Assembly (NCBI RefSeq): GCF_022828475.1
Contig: NZ_CP059557.1
Span: 5,379,470 to 5,443,469, forward strand
DNA length: 64,000 nucleotides
DNA from: Saccharopolyspora gloriosae
GTDB lineage: Bacteria; Actinomycetota; Actinomycetes; Mycobacteriales; Pseudonocardiaceae
Direction: 5' to 3'
In this document: positions 8,082 through 17,868 of the stretch, piece after piece
Layout of the letters: each line of letters starts with the position of its first letter
Numbering within the stretch: the stretch's first letter is position 1
Translations under genes and position numbers: made by a program
The notes under the pieces: model-generated
Seen by the model: the letters and a program-made list of their open reading frames with translations, nothing else
The model's database searches: none
Told to the model about the DNA's origin: nothing

Positions 8082-9482
8082 TCAGTGGCCGGTGGCGGCC
8101 TCGCGCTCGGCGGACTCGGCCCGCAACCGGATCTTGCGAGTGGCCGGGCCGAACAACGCCAGCGCGAGCGCGCCCACGACCCAGGTGCCCGCGATGAAGT
8201 AGAAGACGGTCCGGTACCCGTATCCGTTGTAGAGCGCGGCGATGATCAACGGCCCGACGGCGTTGGACAGCCGGCCCAAGCCGTACGAGATCGAGGTGCC
8301 CAGCGAACGGCCGCGGGTGTCGTAGAGCTCGGGCGAGTAGGCGTAGGCCAGGGACGTGTAGCCGCGCTCGAACAGGTTGACCATGAAGCCGAACACGACG
8401 ACCAGCACCGGCACGAAGGTCAACCCGTACATCAGGCCGGACGCCGCGATGATCAGGCCGAACACCACCAGGCACCACTTGCGCTCGAACCGGTCGGTGA
8501 CCTGCGCGGCCAGGAACGAACCCAGGGGTGCGCCGACCGTGGTGAGGGCGACGAAGAAGATGGAGTCCTCCACGCTGACGCCTTCGGCGGCCAGCAGGGT
8601 GGGCGCCCACGAGGAGAAGCCGAAGAACCCGATGGTCTGGGTGATCCACAGCACCGACAGCAGCACGGTCGGGAACAGGAACTTCCGGTCCTTGAGCATC
8701 CGCAACCCGGGCTCGACGGCGGAAGGCTGCGCGATCGGTTCCCCGGCGGCGGGCACTTGTCCGTGCTCCGCAACGACTTTCTCCTCCAGTCCACTGAGGA
8801 CTTCTTCGGCCTCGTCGTGGCGGCCGCGGGATTCCAGCCACTGCGGGGACTCGACGAGTTTGCGCAGGAACAGCAGGAACAGCACTCCCATGGCGCCCCA
8901 CAGGTAGACCAGGCGCCAGGTCTGCTCCCCCATCGGCACCACGAACGAGGCGATGAGGTTCGTGATCGGAGTGCCGCAGATGCCGATCATGATCACGTAG
9001 GCCTGGAACTTCCCGCGCTTCGCCCGCGGGAAGATCTCATTGATGTAGACGACCGCGACCACGGTCATCGCCGACAGCCCGGCGCTGGTCAGGACGCGGA
9101 ACACGCCCATCGAGGTCATGTCCCACGCGAAGACCGTCGCCAACGACCACACCGAGAACCACACCGTCGTCAGCGTCAGGGTCCGCTTCCGGCCGAAGCG
9201 GTCGGCCATGGCTCCGGCCGCGACCGAACCGAGGAACATGCCGACGAACGACAACGAGGTCACATAGGCGATGTGGGTGACGTCCGCGTCCCACTGCTGG
9301 CGCACTTTCGGCGCGGTGATGGCGAAGGTGTTGATGTCGGCGAACTCGAAGAAGTAGGCGAACGCCAAAGCGACGATCGTCGTCCGGTGGAACCGGGAGA
9401 TCGGTAGCCGGTCGAGCCGGTTCGCCGAGTTCACCCGGTTCGCCGAAGCAGCCCGGTCAGCTGAGTTGTCGGAGTGCGGCAC
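8082..9482 (-). CDS. MFS carboxylate transporter of the PDC cluster
   Basis: A 466-residue 12-helix major facilitator of the aromatic acid/sugar porter type. The loop 2-3 signature is GAMADRFGRKRTLT and its counterpart in the second half is QVTDRFERKW. Helix 1 reads IVALAFAYFFEFADINTFAI. The GTG at 9482 has AGGAGAC upstream. It lies in the leftward run between the LigI-like gene and gntR, so it probably imports the cluster's substrate, such as 2-pyrone-4,6-dicarboxylate or a related tricarboxylate. That substrate is inferred from neighbours. Confidence 0.8.
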   Translation of the reverse strand: MPHSDNSADRAASANRVNSANRLDRLPISRFHRTTIVALAFAYFFEFADINTFAITAPKVRQQWDADVTHIAYVTSLSFVGMFLGSVAAGAMADRFGRKRTLTLTTVWFSVWSLATVFAWDMTSMGVFRVLTSAGLSAMTVVAVVYINEIFPRAKRGKFQAYVIMIGICGTPITNLIASFVVPMGEQTWRLVYLWGAMGVLFLLFLRKLVESPQWLESRGRHDEAEEVLSGLEEKVVAEHGQVPAAGEPIAQPSAVEPGLRMLKDRKFLFPTVLLSVLWITQTIGFFGFSSWAPTLLAAEGVSVEDSIFFVALTTVGAPLGSFLAAQVTDRFERKWCLVVFGLIIAASGLMYGLTFVPVLVVVFGFMVNLFERGYTSLAYAYSPELYDTRGRSLGTSISYGLGRLSNAVGPLIIAALYNGYGYRTVFYFIAGTWVVGALALALFGPATRKIRLRAESAEREAATGH

Positions 9483-9533
9483 TGCGGTCTCCTCATGGGG
9501 AGACCGGGCGACGTTGCCCGGTCCTCTGGTGGT

Positions 9534-10504
<971 letters not shown>

Positions 10505-11188
10505 TCAGTCGAGGTAGGTCAGTCCCAGGGCTTCGAGCTGAGGACGCATGCCGTAGAGGTCCAGGCCGAGCACCCCGTCCTGGAACCGCGCGCGCTTGCC
10601 CGCCTCCCCGGCCTCGCGCTTGGCGGCGGCCGCCGCGACCTCGGCGGCCCTGGCCGCGGGCACCACGACGACGCCGTCGGTGTCGGCGACGATGACGTCG
10701 CCCGGTTCGACCAGCGCGTTGGCCACCACTACGGGCACGTTGACCGAGCCCAAGGTGGCTTTGACGGTGCCTTTCGCGTTGATGGCGCGGGAGAACACCG
10801 GAAAGTCCATCGCGCGCAGCTCATCGACGTCGCGGCAGCCGCCGTCGATGACCAGCCCGGTGGCACCGCGAGCGCGCAGCGAGGTGGCGAGCAGTTCGCC
10901 GAAGAAGCCGTCCTCGCATTCGGTGGTGCAGCCGGCCACCAGCACGTCACCGTCCCGGACCTGCTCGGCGGCGACGTGCAGCATCCAGTTGTCCCCCGGC
11001 TGCAGCAACACCGTGACGGCCGTCCCGCAGACCCTCGCGCCTGCGTAAACGGGGCGGATGTAGGGGCGCATCAAGCCGATTCGCCCCATGGCCTCGTGGA
11101 CCGTCGCCACGCCGAATTCCGCGAGGGCCGCTACGGCCTCACGATCGGCACGCTGGACGGCCTGGTGGACGACTCCGAGTTCGTGCAC
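10505..11188 (-). CDS. ligK: 4-carboxy-4-hydroxy-2-oxoadipate aldolase (LigK/GalC type, RraA fold)
   Basis: A 227-residue RraA-fold aldolase that would split 4-carboxy-4-hydroxy-2-oxoadipate into pyruvate and oxaloacetate. It opens with the family pattern [20 protein letters not shown] and [14 protein letters not shown]. The metal and substrate loop is visible as [17 protein letters not shown] and the end of the core as [13 protein letters not shown]. Simple RraA proteins have the fold but not the LigK-type N-terminus. The GTG at 11188 follows AAGGAG; the in-frame extension upstream belongs to the LigJ gene region. It is third in the leftward cluster. Confidence 0.85.
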   Translation of the reverse strand: MHELGVVHQAVQRADREAVAALAEFGVATVHEAMGRIGLMRPYIRPVYAGARVCGTAVTVLLQPGDNWMLHVAAEQVRDGDVLVAGCTTECEDGFFGELLATSLRARGATGLVIDGGCRDVDELRAMDFPVFSRAINAKGTVKATLGSVNVPVVVANALVEPGDVIVADTDGVVVVPAARAAEVAAAAAKREAGEAGKRARFQDGVLGLDLYGMRPQLEALGLTYLD

Positions 11189-11217
11189 GGTGCGGACTCC
11201 TTGCTCGTGAGTGGGGT

Positions 11218-12243
11218 TCAGCGGCCTTGGGCGGTCAACCGCGCGTCCAGCCGCGGGTACACGCGCCGGGCGTTGCGTTCTTCGACCGCTTCGAGGGTTT
11301 CCGTTGTGAGCCCGGCGTTCTCGACGTACCGGCGGGTGTCGTCGAAGTGGTGCCCGGTGCGCGGATCGATGCCGCGCACGGCGCCGACCATCTCCGAGGC
11401 GAACAGCACGGACTCGTGCGGGATCACGCCGAGCAGGAGATCGATGCCCGGTTGGTGGTAGACGCAGGTGTCGAAGAAGACGTTGCCCAGCAAGGCTTCC
11501 TCCGGTTCCGGCTTGCCCAGTGCCTGCGCCAGCCCTCGGAAACGGCCCCAGTGGTAGGGGACTCCGCCGCCGCCGTGCGGAATCACCAGCCGCAGCCCGG
11601 GGAACTCGGTGAACAGGTCCCCTTGCAGCAACTGCATGAACGCGGTCGTGTCGGCGTTGAGGTAGTGCGCGCCGGTGGTGTGGAAGGCCGGATTGCAACT
11701 GGTCGACACGTGCACCATCGCGGGCACGTCCAGCTCGACGAGCTTCTCCCAGACCGGATACCAGTGCGGGTCGGTCAACGGCGGCGAGGTCCAGTGCCCG
11801 CCGGAAGGATCGGGGTTGATGTTCACCGCGACCGCCCCCAGGTCCCGCACGACCCGTTCGAGCTCGGGGACGACGGTGGCCGGATTCGCGCCGGGCGATT
11901 GGGGAAGCATCGCGCCGAACGCGAATCGCTCCGGGTACAGCTCCGCGACCCGGTGGCACAGGTCGTTGCAGATCCGCGCCCAAGCCGAGGAGATCGCGAA
12001 GTCCCCGATGTGGTGGGCCATGAACGACGCGCGCGGCGAGAACACCGTCACGTCGATGCCGCGCTCGTCCATCTGCCGGAGCTGGTGGGCCTCGACCGAC
12101 TCGCGGATCTCGTCGTCGCTGATCACCGGGCCTGCCGGAGCCGGCCGCCGCGACGGGTCGGTCAGCCCGGCGACCTGCGCGTCGCGCCAGCTACCGAGCG
12201 GCGCCGGGGCGGTGGTGTAGTGACCGTGCACATCGATGATCAC
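11218..12243 (-). CDS. ligJ: 4-oxalomesaconate hydratase (LigJ type amidohydrolase)
   Basis: A 341-residue amidohydrolase-superfamily protein matching LigJ throughout. It starts [19 protein letters not shown] with the first metal pair (DVHGHY), then [78 protein letters not shown] and the final [20 protein letters not shown]. LigJ adds water to 4-oxalomesaconate to give 4-carboxy-4-hydroxy-2-oxoadipate. The GTG overlaps the LigU stop by four bases (GTGA), showing coupling. Both neighbours supply adjacent pathway steps, which strengthens the call. Confidence 0.9.
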   Translation of the reverse strand: MIIDVHGHYTTAPAPLGSWRDAQVAGLTDPSRRPAPAGPVISDDEIRESVEAHQLRQMDERGIDVTVFSPRASFMAHHIGDFAISSAWARICNDLCHRVAELYPERFAFGAMLPQSPGANPATVVPELERVVRDLGAVAVNINPDPSGGHWTSPPLTDPHWYPVWEKLVELDVPAMVHVSTSCNPAFHTTGAHYLNADTTAFMQLLQGDLFTEFPGLRLVIPHGGGGVPYHWGRFRGLAQALGKPEPEEALLGNVFFDTCVYHQPGIDLLLGVIPHESVLFASEMVGAVRGIDPRTGHHFDDTRRYVENAGLTTETLEAVEERNARRVYPRLDARLTAQGR

Positions 12244-13406
12244 GCGGAGCGCTCCTTCGCGAGGGGATTCCAGAGGGATGCGGGCACGAGGACCTCGCCG
12301 GACATCAGCAGGCGCGCGGTGCGCAGCAGCCCAGAGCGGACGACCCGCTGCGGATCGGCGGGATCGAGCCCGAGGGTGACGCTGAACTCGCCTGCGGGAT
12401 GCTCCACCGAGACGGTCGGCTCGGCGCCGACGGTGGCGACCCGGTGGGCGACGCTTCCTTCGAGCACGCAGGCGGTCGCGGCGGTGACCGCCGCGAGCAC
12501 ACCGATGGACCGATGCGCGACCCGCGGAATGAGACTCCGGGTGGACACGTCGCCGCCGTGTCGCGGCGGCGCCACCAGGGTCATCTTCGGATAGTTCTGG
12601 TCCGTGACATCGCCGAGCCCCATGGCGTGGCCGCAGACCAGGCGCAGGGCTTCGACCTTCGCCTTGAGCACGTCATCGCCGTCGATCTCGGCCGGCTCTT
12701 CGTAGCCGGTGGCGCCGAGCCGTCCCGCCTCGACGATCACCAGCGGCTGCCCGTTGTCGATCAGCGTCACGTCCACCGATCCGACCTCGGGGACCTCGAC
12801 GGTGTCGCGCTCGTTCCCGGTGGGCAGCAGGGAACCCGCCACGGAACCGGCGGTGTCGAGGAACCCGATCTCGATCGGCGCGGCACTGCCGGGGACGCCG
12901 TCGATCCGCGCCTCACCGGCGTAGTCGACGTGCCTGGTCCCGTCCGGTCCGGCGGGCGTGCGGATCGCGATCTCGGCGACCATGCCGGTGTTGCGGGTCA
13001 GCACGCGGGCGGTGGTGCGGTCGGCGGCCGGGACCACCAGGCCGGTCTCGACGGCGAACGGCAGCACCGCGGCGAGCATGTTCCCGCAGTTCGACGTCAC
13101 GTCGACGCCGGTCCGGCCGGGCTGCACCTGCCCGAACGTCCACTCCACGTCCACCCCCGGGCGCGTGCCCGGACCGACCAGCCCGACCTTGCTGGTCAGC
13201 GGGTGCGCTCCCCCGATCCCGTCGATCTGCCGCTCGTCGGGAGACCCGAGCGCGGCCAGCAGCACGGCGTCGCGGGTCGCGACGTCCGCCGGCAGCGTCC
13301 GTTCGTCGAAGAACGGACCACGCGAGGTGCCGCCGCGCATGAACAGGCACGGGATCGCGGTCTGCGAACCGCGGCGGTGGGCGAGACCACCGGCATCGAC
13401 GGGCAT
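12240..13406 (-). CDS. ligU: 4-oxalomesaconate tautomerase (PrpF family, LigU/GalD type)
   Basis: A 388-residue PrpF-family isomerase. It shows the fold's signatures: CLFMRGGTSRGPFF near the start, the GSPDERQIDGIGGAHPLTSK segment and the SNCGNMLAAVLPFAVE active-site Cys region. Other PrpF members isomerise methylaconitate. The LigU/GalD branch moves the double bond of 4-oxalomesaconate so that LigJ can hydrate it, and the gene order here supports that branch. The ATG at 13406 follows GGAGGAG. It is the first gene of the cluster, with a palindromic operator about 75 bases upstream. Confidence 0.85.
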   Translation of the reverse strand: MPVDAGGLAHRRGSQTAIPCLFMRGGTSRGPFFDERTLPADVATRDAVLLAALGSPDERQIDGIGGAHPLTSKVGLVGPGTRPGVDVEWTFGQVQPGRTGVDVTSNCGNMLAAVLPFAVETGLVVPAADRTTARVLTRNTGMVAEIAIRTPAGPDGTRHVDYAGEARIDGVPGSAAPIEIGFLDTAGSVAGSLLPTGNERDTVEVPEVGSVDVTLIDNGQPLVIVEAGRLGATGYEEPAEIDGDDVLKAKVEALRLVCGHAMGLGDVTDQNYPKMTLVAPPRHGGDVSTRSLIPRVAHRSIGVLAAVTAATACVLEGSVAHRVATVGAEPTVSVEHPAGEFSVTLGLDPADPQRVVRSGLLRTARLLMSGEVLVPASLWNPLAKERSA

Positions 13407-13869
13407 GGCGCTCCTCCATCAAGTCGTCGCGAGCACGACGTCCTCCAACTGCTGCCAGGCAACCTAAACTATGAACACGATTGTTAACAATCCTTTGAAC
13501 CAAATTGCTCGTTGAATTGGCCACGTTGGACCGGCATCACCTTCGCGGGATGCGCGTGCGCGGCCTGCGGGCCGGTGACCTCGGGCAAGGATCAACTCGA
13601 TGCCGGACGTACGGGGCAGGCGGCGGGAGCGAGCCGAGCTCCGCCGCGAGCCGCTCGGCCCGGCGAAGCCCGTGGGTGATCGCCGGACGGCACGGCGGAT
13701 CTCGGCTGCGCTCCGCCCGGGCGCAGCCCCGCAAGAGCATGGATCAGAAACCAGGAAAGCCCGCTCACGGCGGTTGTGGGACGAAAGCGCCGTCCGGCCT
13801 CGGATTAGAAGACGTTCACGACGGGTAGCAAACGATCAGGACCTTGCCTCACCCGAAGGAGAACTTGAC
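13407..13869. promoter_or_regulatory. Promoter region of the lig-type cluster
   Basis: About 460 bases between the leftward LigU gene and the rightward DUF6131 gene. The first 100 hold the cluster promoter. Reading leftward, TTGTTA inside the palindrome is followed 18 bases later by TAGGTT, a passable -35/-10 pair. The remainder has shadow frames only and no gene that I accept. Confidence 0.45.
13479..13492. promoter_or_regulatory. GntR-type operator, copy 2 (perfect palindrome)
   Basis: GATTGTTAACAATC, a perfect 14-bp palindrome, 73-86 bases upstream of the LigU start. Its core differs by one base from the element before gntR at 7780-7791. It overlaps a likely -35 box, which suits a repressor that leaves when the substrate is present. 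Confidence 0.7.
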
Positions 13870-14025
13870 ATGATCACCCTCGGCATCATTCTTCTTGTCC
13901 TCGGCCTTCTCCTCCAAGTTCCGGTGCTCACCACCATTGGTGGAGTGCTGCTCGTAGCGGGCCTCGTGCTCTTCGTGCTGGGCCGCCTCGGAACGAAGGT
14001 CGCAGGACGCAGCCACTGGTTCTGA
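13870..14025 (+). CDS. DUF6131 small membrane protein
   Basis: A 51-residue, almost wholly hydrophobic protein: MITLGIILLVLGLLLQVPVL, a TTIGG turn, a second helix, then a short basic end finishing GRSHWF. It forms two membrane helices with a tight turn. The size and the LGIILLVLG start with the aromatic end match DUF6131, a family of unknown role in actinobacteria. The ATG follows GAAGGAG by about 8 bases. It stands alone between divergent or unrelated genes. Confidence 0.75.
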   Translation: MITLGIILLVLGLLLQVPVLTTIGGVLLVAGLVLFVLGRLGTKVAGRSHWF

Positions 14026-14102
14026 TCCCGATTCGCTGAACGGCCCGAACACACCGCGACAGTTCGTCTCAGAACGAACTACCCGAAAGCCGGGCGGCCG
14101 GA

Positions 14103-14321
14103 ATGCACGACCGCTCGGCACCACGAGATGGAAGAGGTGCAAACCCGTTGGGATCGAACAAGAAGCATCGCCTGCGCAGCATCTGGAACAAGATCGTCCC
14201 ACCCCACGTTCGCGGCGAGGGGACTCCGGGACGCGAACCCGACCCGATGTTCCACACCGGGCCGCGAACTCCCCCGGACTCACCGCGCCGTGGAAAGAAA
14301 AAGCCGAAAGCGGACGGATGA
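14103..14321 (+). CDS. Possible small basic protein (doubtful)
   Basis: A possible 72-codon frame whose second half has consistent G/C at third positions. It ends with a very basic tail (RRGKKKPKADG). There is no clear ribosome site at the ATG and I recognise no family. It sits in the 400-base gap between the DUF6131 and FUSC genes, and the gap may simply be non-coding. Confidence 0.25.
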   Translation: MHDRSAPRDGRGANPLGSNKKHRLRSIWNKIVPPHVRGEGTPGREPDPMFHTGPRTPPDSPRRGKKKPKADG

Positions 14322-14423
14322 TCCACGCGAAGTGAGGCAGCAGCGTGTTGTTGTTCGGACAGCGCCCTGCGAGCGGCGCTGACGACGGCTTCGATGGTCC
14401 GTCCGGTCCATGTTGGGAGAATC

Positions 14424-15692
14424 ATGGCACCTGGCGACGTGATTCGGCGTGCCCTGAATCACCGCAGCACCAAATCTGTGCAGGTCCGATGGGAGCGGGT
14501 GGCGGGTGTGGTGCGGCGGGCGTTCGGTCATGCCGGCCCGGATCGGGATGCGCTGCTGCTGATCGTCAAGAGCGTCGCCGCAGCAACGATGGCCTGGGTG
14601 CTGGCGAACAACGTGCTCGGCGCACCGTCGGCGACGTTCGCCCCGTTCACCGCGCTGCTCATGGTGCAGGCGACGATCTCCCAGTCACTGGACCAATCCG
14701 CGCGCTACGCCCTCGCGATGGTGTTCGGCGTCGTGCTGGCCGGGTTGATCACACCGGTGCTGGGCGCGGCCACGCTGACCTTCGCCGTGCTGATCTTGAT
14801 CGCGCTGGTGTTGGGCCGCTGGCGCAAACTCGGCCAGCAAGGACCGCAGGTCGGCGTGGCGGCGCTGTTCGCGTACTCCTCGTTCACCCAGACCGGCGGG
14901 CCGTCGTCCGCGAGTTTCGTGTCGCTGGCCAGCATCGCGGGGCTGGTGGTGCTCGGCTGCGGGCTGGGGATCCTCACGAACCTGGTGCTGGTACCGCCGA
15001 TCCGCTACCGCAACGCCGAGTACGGCATCACCGCGCTGTCGCACTCGCTGTGCGAGCTCCTCACCGACATCGCCGACGGAATCGCAGACGGAGCGCCGAC
15101 CCGCGATCAAGCCGCGGAGTGGCGGCACCGCGCGGACCAGTTCCCGGCCGCTGCCGCACAGGCGCGCGCCACCGTGGAGCAGGTCGCCGAAACGATGCGG
15201 TTCAACCCTCGCCGGTGGTTGCGGCGCTCCTCCTCGTCCTTCACCGGACACCGGGTCGTGATCAACGCGTTGGAACGCGCCGGTGAACAACTGCGCTCCG
15301 CCGGCCGGGGATTGACCTCCGCGGTCGACACCTACCACTCGCTGCAGGACGAGCACGACCGCTTCCTCGCCGCGTACAGCTCGATCCTGCGTGAAGTCGG
15401 TGAAGCCGCACGCATACTCGGGCAACTGCGCACCACCGCCACCGAGCGGAGCACCGACGAGCTCCGCGACACCACCGATCGGGCCGGCCGCGCCTACGAT
15501 TCGCTGATCGAGCAGAGCACGAACCAGCGCCTGGACAGCCCCGAGCAGTGGCCCGTCTACGGCGCCCTGCAGACCGACGCGCAGCGGCTCATCGAAGAGT
15601 TCCTCCAAGCCCAGCAGAACCTGGACCAGCTCATGCCCGAGCCGGAGGACGCCACGTCGAACTCCGCCGGCCCGCAGCGCACGAATTCATGA
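14424..15692 (+). CDS. FUSC-type aromatic acid exporter family membrane protein
   Basis: A 422-residue inner-membrane protein. About six hydrophobic helices lie in residues 35-190 (SVAAATMAWVLANNVLG, TFAPFTALLMVQATISQSL, ALAMVFGVVLAGLITPVLG and on), followed by a long soluble helical C-terminus rich in charged residues. The PSATFAPFTALLMVQATI stretch in helix 2 resembles the FUSC/ArAE exporter family, members of which expel aromatic carboxylates. The ATG at 14424 follows GGGAGAATC. The substrate is unknown; proximity to the lig-type cluster is suggestive only. Confidence 0.7.
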   Translation: MAPGDVIRRALNHRSTKSVQVRWERVAGVVRRAFGHAGPDRDALLLIVKSVAAATMAWVLANNVLGAPSATFAPFTALLMVQATISQSLDQSARYALAMVFGVVLAGLITPVLGAATLTFAVLILIALVLGRWRKLGQQGPQVGVAALFAYSSFTQTGGPSSASFVSLASIAGLVVLGCGLGILTNLVLVPPIRYRNAEYGITALSHSLCELLTDIADGIADGAPTRDQAAEWRHRADQFPAAAAQARATVEQVAETMRFNPRRWLRRSSSSFTGHRVVINALERAGEQLRSAGRGLTSAVDTYHSLQDEHDRFLAAYSSILREVGEAARILGQLRTTATERSTDELRDTTDRAGRAYDSLIEQSTNQRLDSPEQWPVYGALQTDAQRLIEEFLQAQQNLDQLMPEPEDATSNSAGPQRTNS

Positions 15693-15835
15693 CGCCGCGC
15701 CACGGGCGTGGTGGCAACGGCGCCGGACGAATTCGGCACCTCGCGAGGACGGCCATGGCGCTGAGCAAGGCTGCTTGAGAAGTCGATTCCGCGGTGCGGG
15801 AGTCGCCGGGTCTCGCACCCGATCCGCCGCGCGGA

Positions 15836-16585
15836 TCATTCCGGCGGAGCGCCGGAAGAGAGCATCGCTTCATCGCAGGCCAACGTCCGCAACAGATCCG
15901 CCAGACCACCCGGTGCGCGGCCGCGAGTGCGACCGCTGGTGCGCACGCGCACATCGTTCGGTTGCCGCACCGCCGCGCCGTGCTCGACCAGGCTCAGCCA
16001 CAGGCCGTGGTCCTCGCCGGTGGACACGTCGGGAAAACCGCCGACGGCGCGGAAGGCGTCCGCGCGCACGCCGAGGTTGGCCCCGTAGACGTGGGAGTGC
16101 GTGAACCGGCCTTCGCCGCACCGGACGTGTTCCTGGTAGCGATGCTGTGCGCGAGCGGTGATCGCGCTGTAGTCCGCCACGTCGGCACGCCCGGCCACCG
16201 CATCGGCTCCGCCGAACGCGTGCCGCAGGTGGTCGTCGATCCACGTCGCCGGCACCGTGCTGTCGGCATCGGTGTGCAGCAACCAGAGCCGCTCGGCACG
16301 CACGGGTGGCAACAGCGCCATCGCGCACCGGCTACCGAGGTCGCGCACGGCGCCGAGCGATCGTGGCCGGGACTGGGACACCACCGCGAACCGTTCGAAC
16401 TCACCGGCCAGGTTCCGCGCGCGGTGCTCGGTGCGGTCGGTGCAGCGGTCGGCGACCACGCACACCGACACCGGCAGGCCGCAACGGTGCGCGGCCGCGA
16501 TGATGCTGCGCACGCAGGCTTCGACGGTCTCCTCCTCGTCGTGCGCCGGAACGACCACCGCGACGGCCTCCACCTCGCCGCTCAT
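15836..16585 (-). CDS. Family 2 glycosyltransferase
   Basis: A 249-residue GT-A fold glycosyltransferase. It starts VAVVVPAHDEEETVEACVRS, the usual nucleotide-sugar entry. The metal-binding DxD is in LLHTDADSTVP and the acceptor-side base is likely in STGEDHGLWLSL. No membrane helix is visible, so it acts in the cytosol. The ATG overlaps the stop of the deacetylase/methyltransferase gene by four bases. It is third in a coupled operon with an acyl-CoA dehydrogenase-like protein. Donor and acceptor are unknown. Confidence 0.85.
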   Translation of the reverse strand: MSGEVEAVAVVVPAHDEEETVEACVRSIIAAAHRCGLPVSVCVVADRCTDRTEHRARNLAGEFERFAVVSQSRPRSLGAVRDLGSRCAMALLPPVRAERLWLLHTDADSTVPATWIDDHLRHAFGGADAVAGRADVADYSAITARAQHRYQEHVRCGEGRFTHSHVYGANLGVRADAFRAVGGFPDVSTGEDHGLWLSLVEHGAAVRQPNDVRVRTSGRTRGRAPGGLADLLRTLACDEAMLSSGAPPE

Positions 16586-17868
16586 CGGCGCCGCAACACG
16601 GACACGAGGAAGTCGGCGTCGTCGTAGGACGCCACGGGCAGGAGGTCCGGATGCGCACCGAGCCTGCGGTGCACCTCTGGGCCGTCGTGCGGCGCGTCGT
16701 GCGCTCGGTGCCGCCAGTGCACCGCCAGCACGTCGCCTCCGGGGCGCAGTGCACGCAGGCACTCGGTGATGGTCGCGGTGAGCGCGTCGTCGCCGAGGTA
16801 GTACAGGATCTCGCTCCACACGAGGAGATCCACCGCCTCGTGCCCGAAGCTCCCCGGCAGCGACCGCTTCTCGAACCGGACCGCCGGGTGGTCGCGGAGC
16901 TTGGCGCGGGCGCGCTCCACCGCGGCGCCGTTGGCGTCCGAGGCCAGCACGCGGTCGCACCGGGACGCGAGCAGTCGTGTCAGCTCACCGGTGCCGCAGG
17001 CGGGTTCGAGCGCGGTCGCGTACCGAGGTTCGGGCAGGCAGGCCACGGCGAGCCTCTGCTTGCGTCGCTCGTACCAGGAGTGCACGTCCCAAGGTTCGGT
17101 GCTCGACTCGTAGAGCTCGGCGAAGCGTTCCCGCGGTGTGCTTGCGCGCGGCTGTGCGAACAGCACTTCGTGCTCCCGGTCGAAATGCGCCAGCACGTCA
17201 GCGGGCAAGATCGGGTCCGCACCGTCCGGCCCGGTCTCGGTCTGGGAGGTGAACGCCGCCAGTCCGGCGGCTTTCCGCTCCCGTTGCGCCGGATCCAGCG
17301 CATGCGTCGCCGCCCTGCCCCATGGGAATGCCGACGCCGCGCCCTCCATCCGGTGCCACGCCCAGATCGGGTAGCCCCACACCCGCGCCCCTGGAGGTGC
17401 CGCGCGGAGCACGGCGCGGCCGACCGCCTGGTGATCGGGGTGCGGGTCCTCGGACCAGGGCGCGAGGCAGACGTCGGCTTCGGCCAGGAGCGGACGCAGC
17501 ACCTCGACGAGTTCGTCCTCGCACGGCGCGACGTTCGAGTCGGGGAACCCCAGCCAGCACACCGGCGGCTCGTTGATGCCGTACGCCGCCACCGCGGCGT
17601 GCAGCTCCCGGCGCCGGGTGTCGGCGAGTTCCCGACGCCCCGGGTCGTCGAGCGCGGGGAAAGCCGCCTCGCCGTCGGTGGCCACGATGAGGTCCAACCG
17701 AGTTCCCTGCTCGTGCAGGGTCTGCAGCAGGCCGCTCACGCCGAGGCTTTCGTCGTCGGGGTGCGCCGAGACGACCGCGGCACGGCGCCACCCGCCGGTG
17801 TCGAGCCGGGGCGGATCGCGTCGGGCCAGTTCGACGCGCCATTCGTCTTCCGCCGGAACCGAATTCAT
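16582..17868 (-). CDS. Bifunctional PIG-L deacetylase / SAM methyltransferase
   Basis: A 428-residue fusion. Residues 1-230 are a PIG-L/LmbE zinc deacetylase with AHPDDE (35-40) and the second metal motif HPDH (143-146). Such enzymes remove acetyl from an N-acetyl sugar. Residues 255-428 are a class I methyltransferase of the NodS-like type: SAM loop EPACGTG (288-294), then LASDANGAAVERA and VDLLVWSEILYYL. The link between the domains is short. It is coupled by ATGA overlaps to genes on both sides. A route of sugar deacetylation, methylation and glycosyl transfer is a reasonable inference. Confidence 0.85.
   Translation of the reverse strand: MNSVPAEDEWRVELARRDPPRLDTGGWRRAAVVSAHPDDESLGVSGLLQTLHEQGTRLDLIVATDGEAAFPALDDPGRRELADTRRRELHAAVAAYGINEPPVCWLGFPDSNVAPCEDELVEVLRPLLAEADVCLAPWSEDPHPDHQAVGRAVLRAAPPGARVWGYPIWAWHRMEGAASAFPWGRAATHALDPAQRERKAAGLAAFTSQTETGPDGADPILPADVLAHFDREHEVLFAQPRASTPRERFAELYESSTEPWDVHSWYERRKQRLAVACLPEPRYATALEPACGTGELTRLLASRCDRVLASDANGAAVERARAKLRDHPAVRFEKRSLPGSFGHEAVDLLVWSEILYYLGDDALTATITECLRALRPGGDVLAVHWRHRAHDAPHDGPEVHRRLGAHPDLLPVASYDDADFLVSVLRRR

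Noticed and set aside
11189-11983. Extension of the LigK-type frame across LigJ
   Set aside because: LigJ occupies this DNA in a different frame with full-length family match; GTG 11188 with AAGGAG is the start.
13505-13828. Rightward frame between ligU and the DUF6131 gene
   Set aside because: No ribosome site, domain or codon bias; treated as promoter region.
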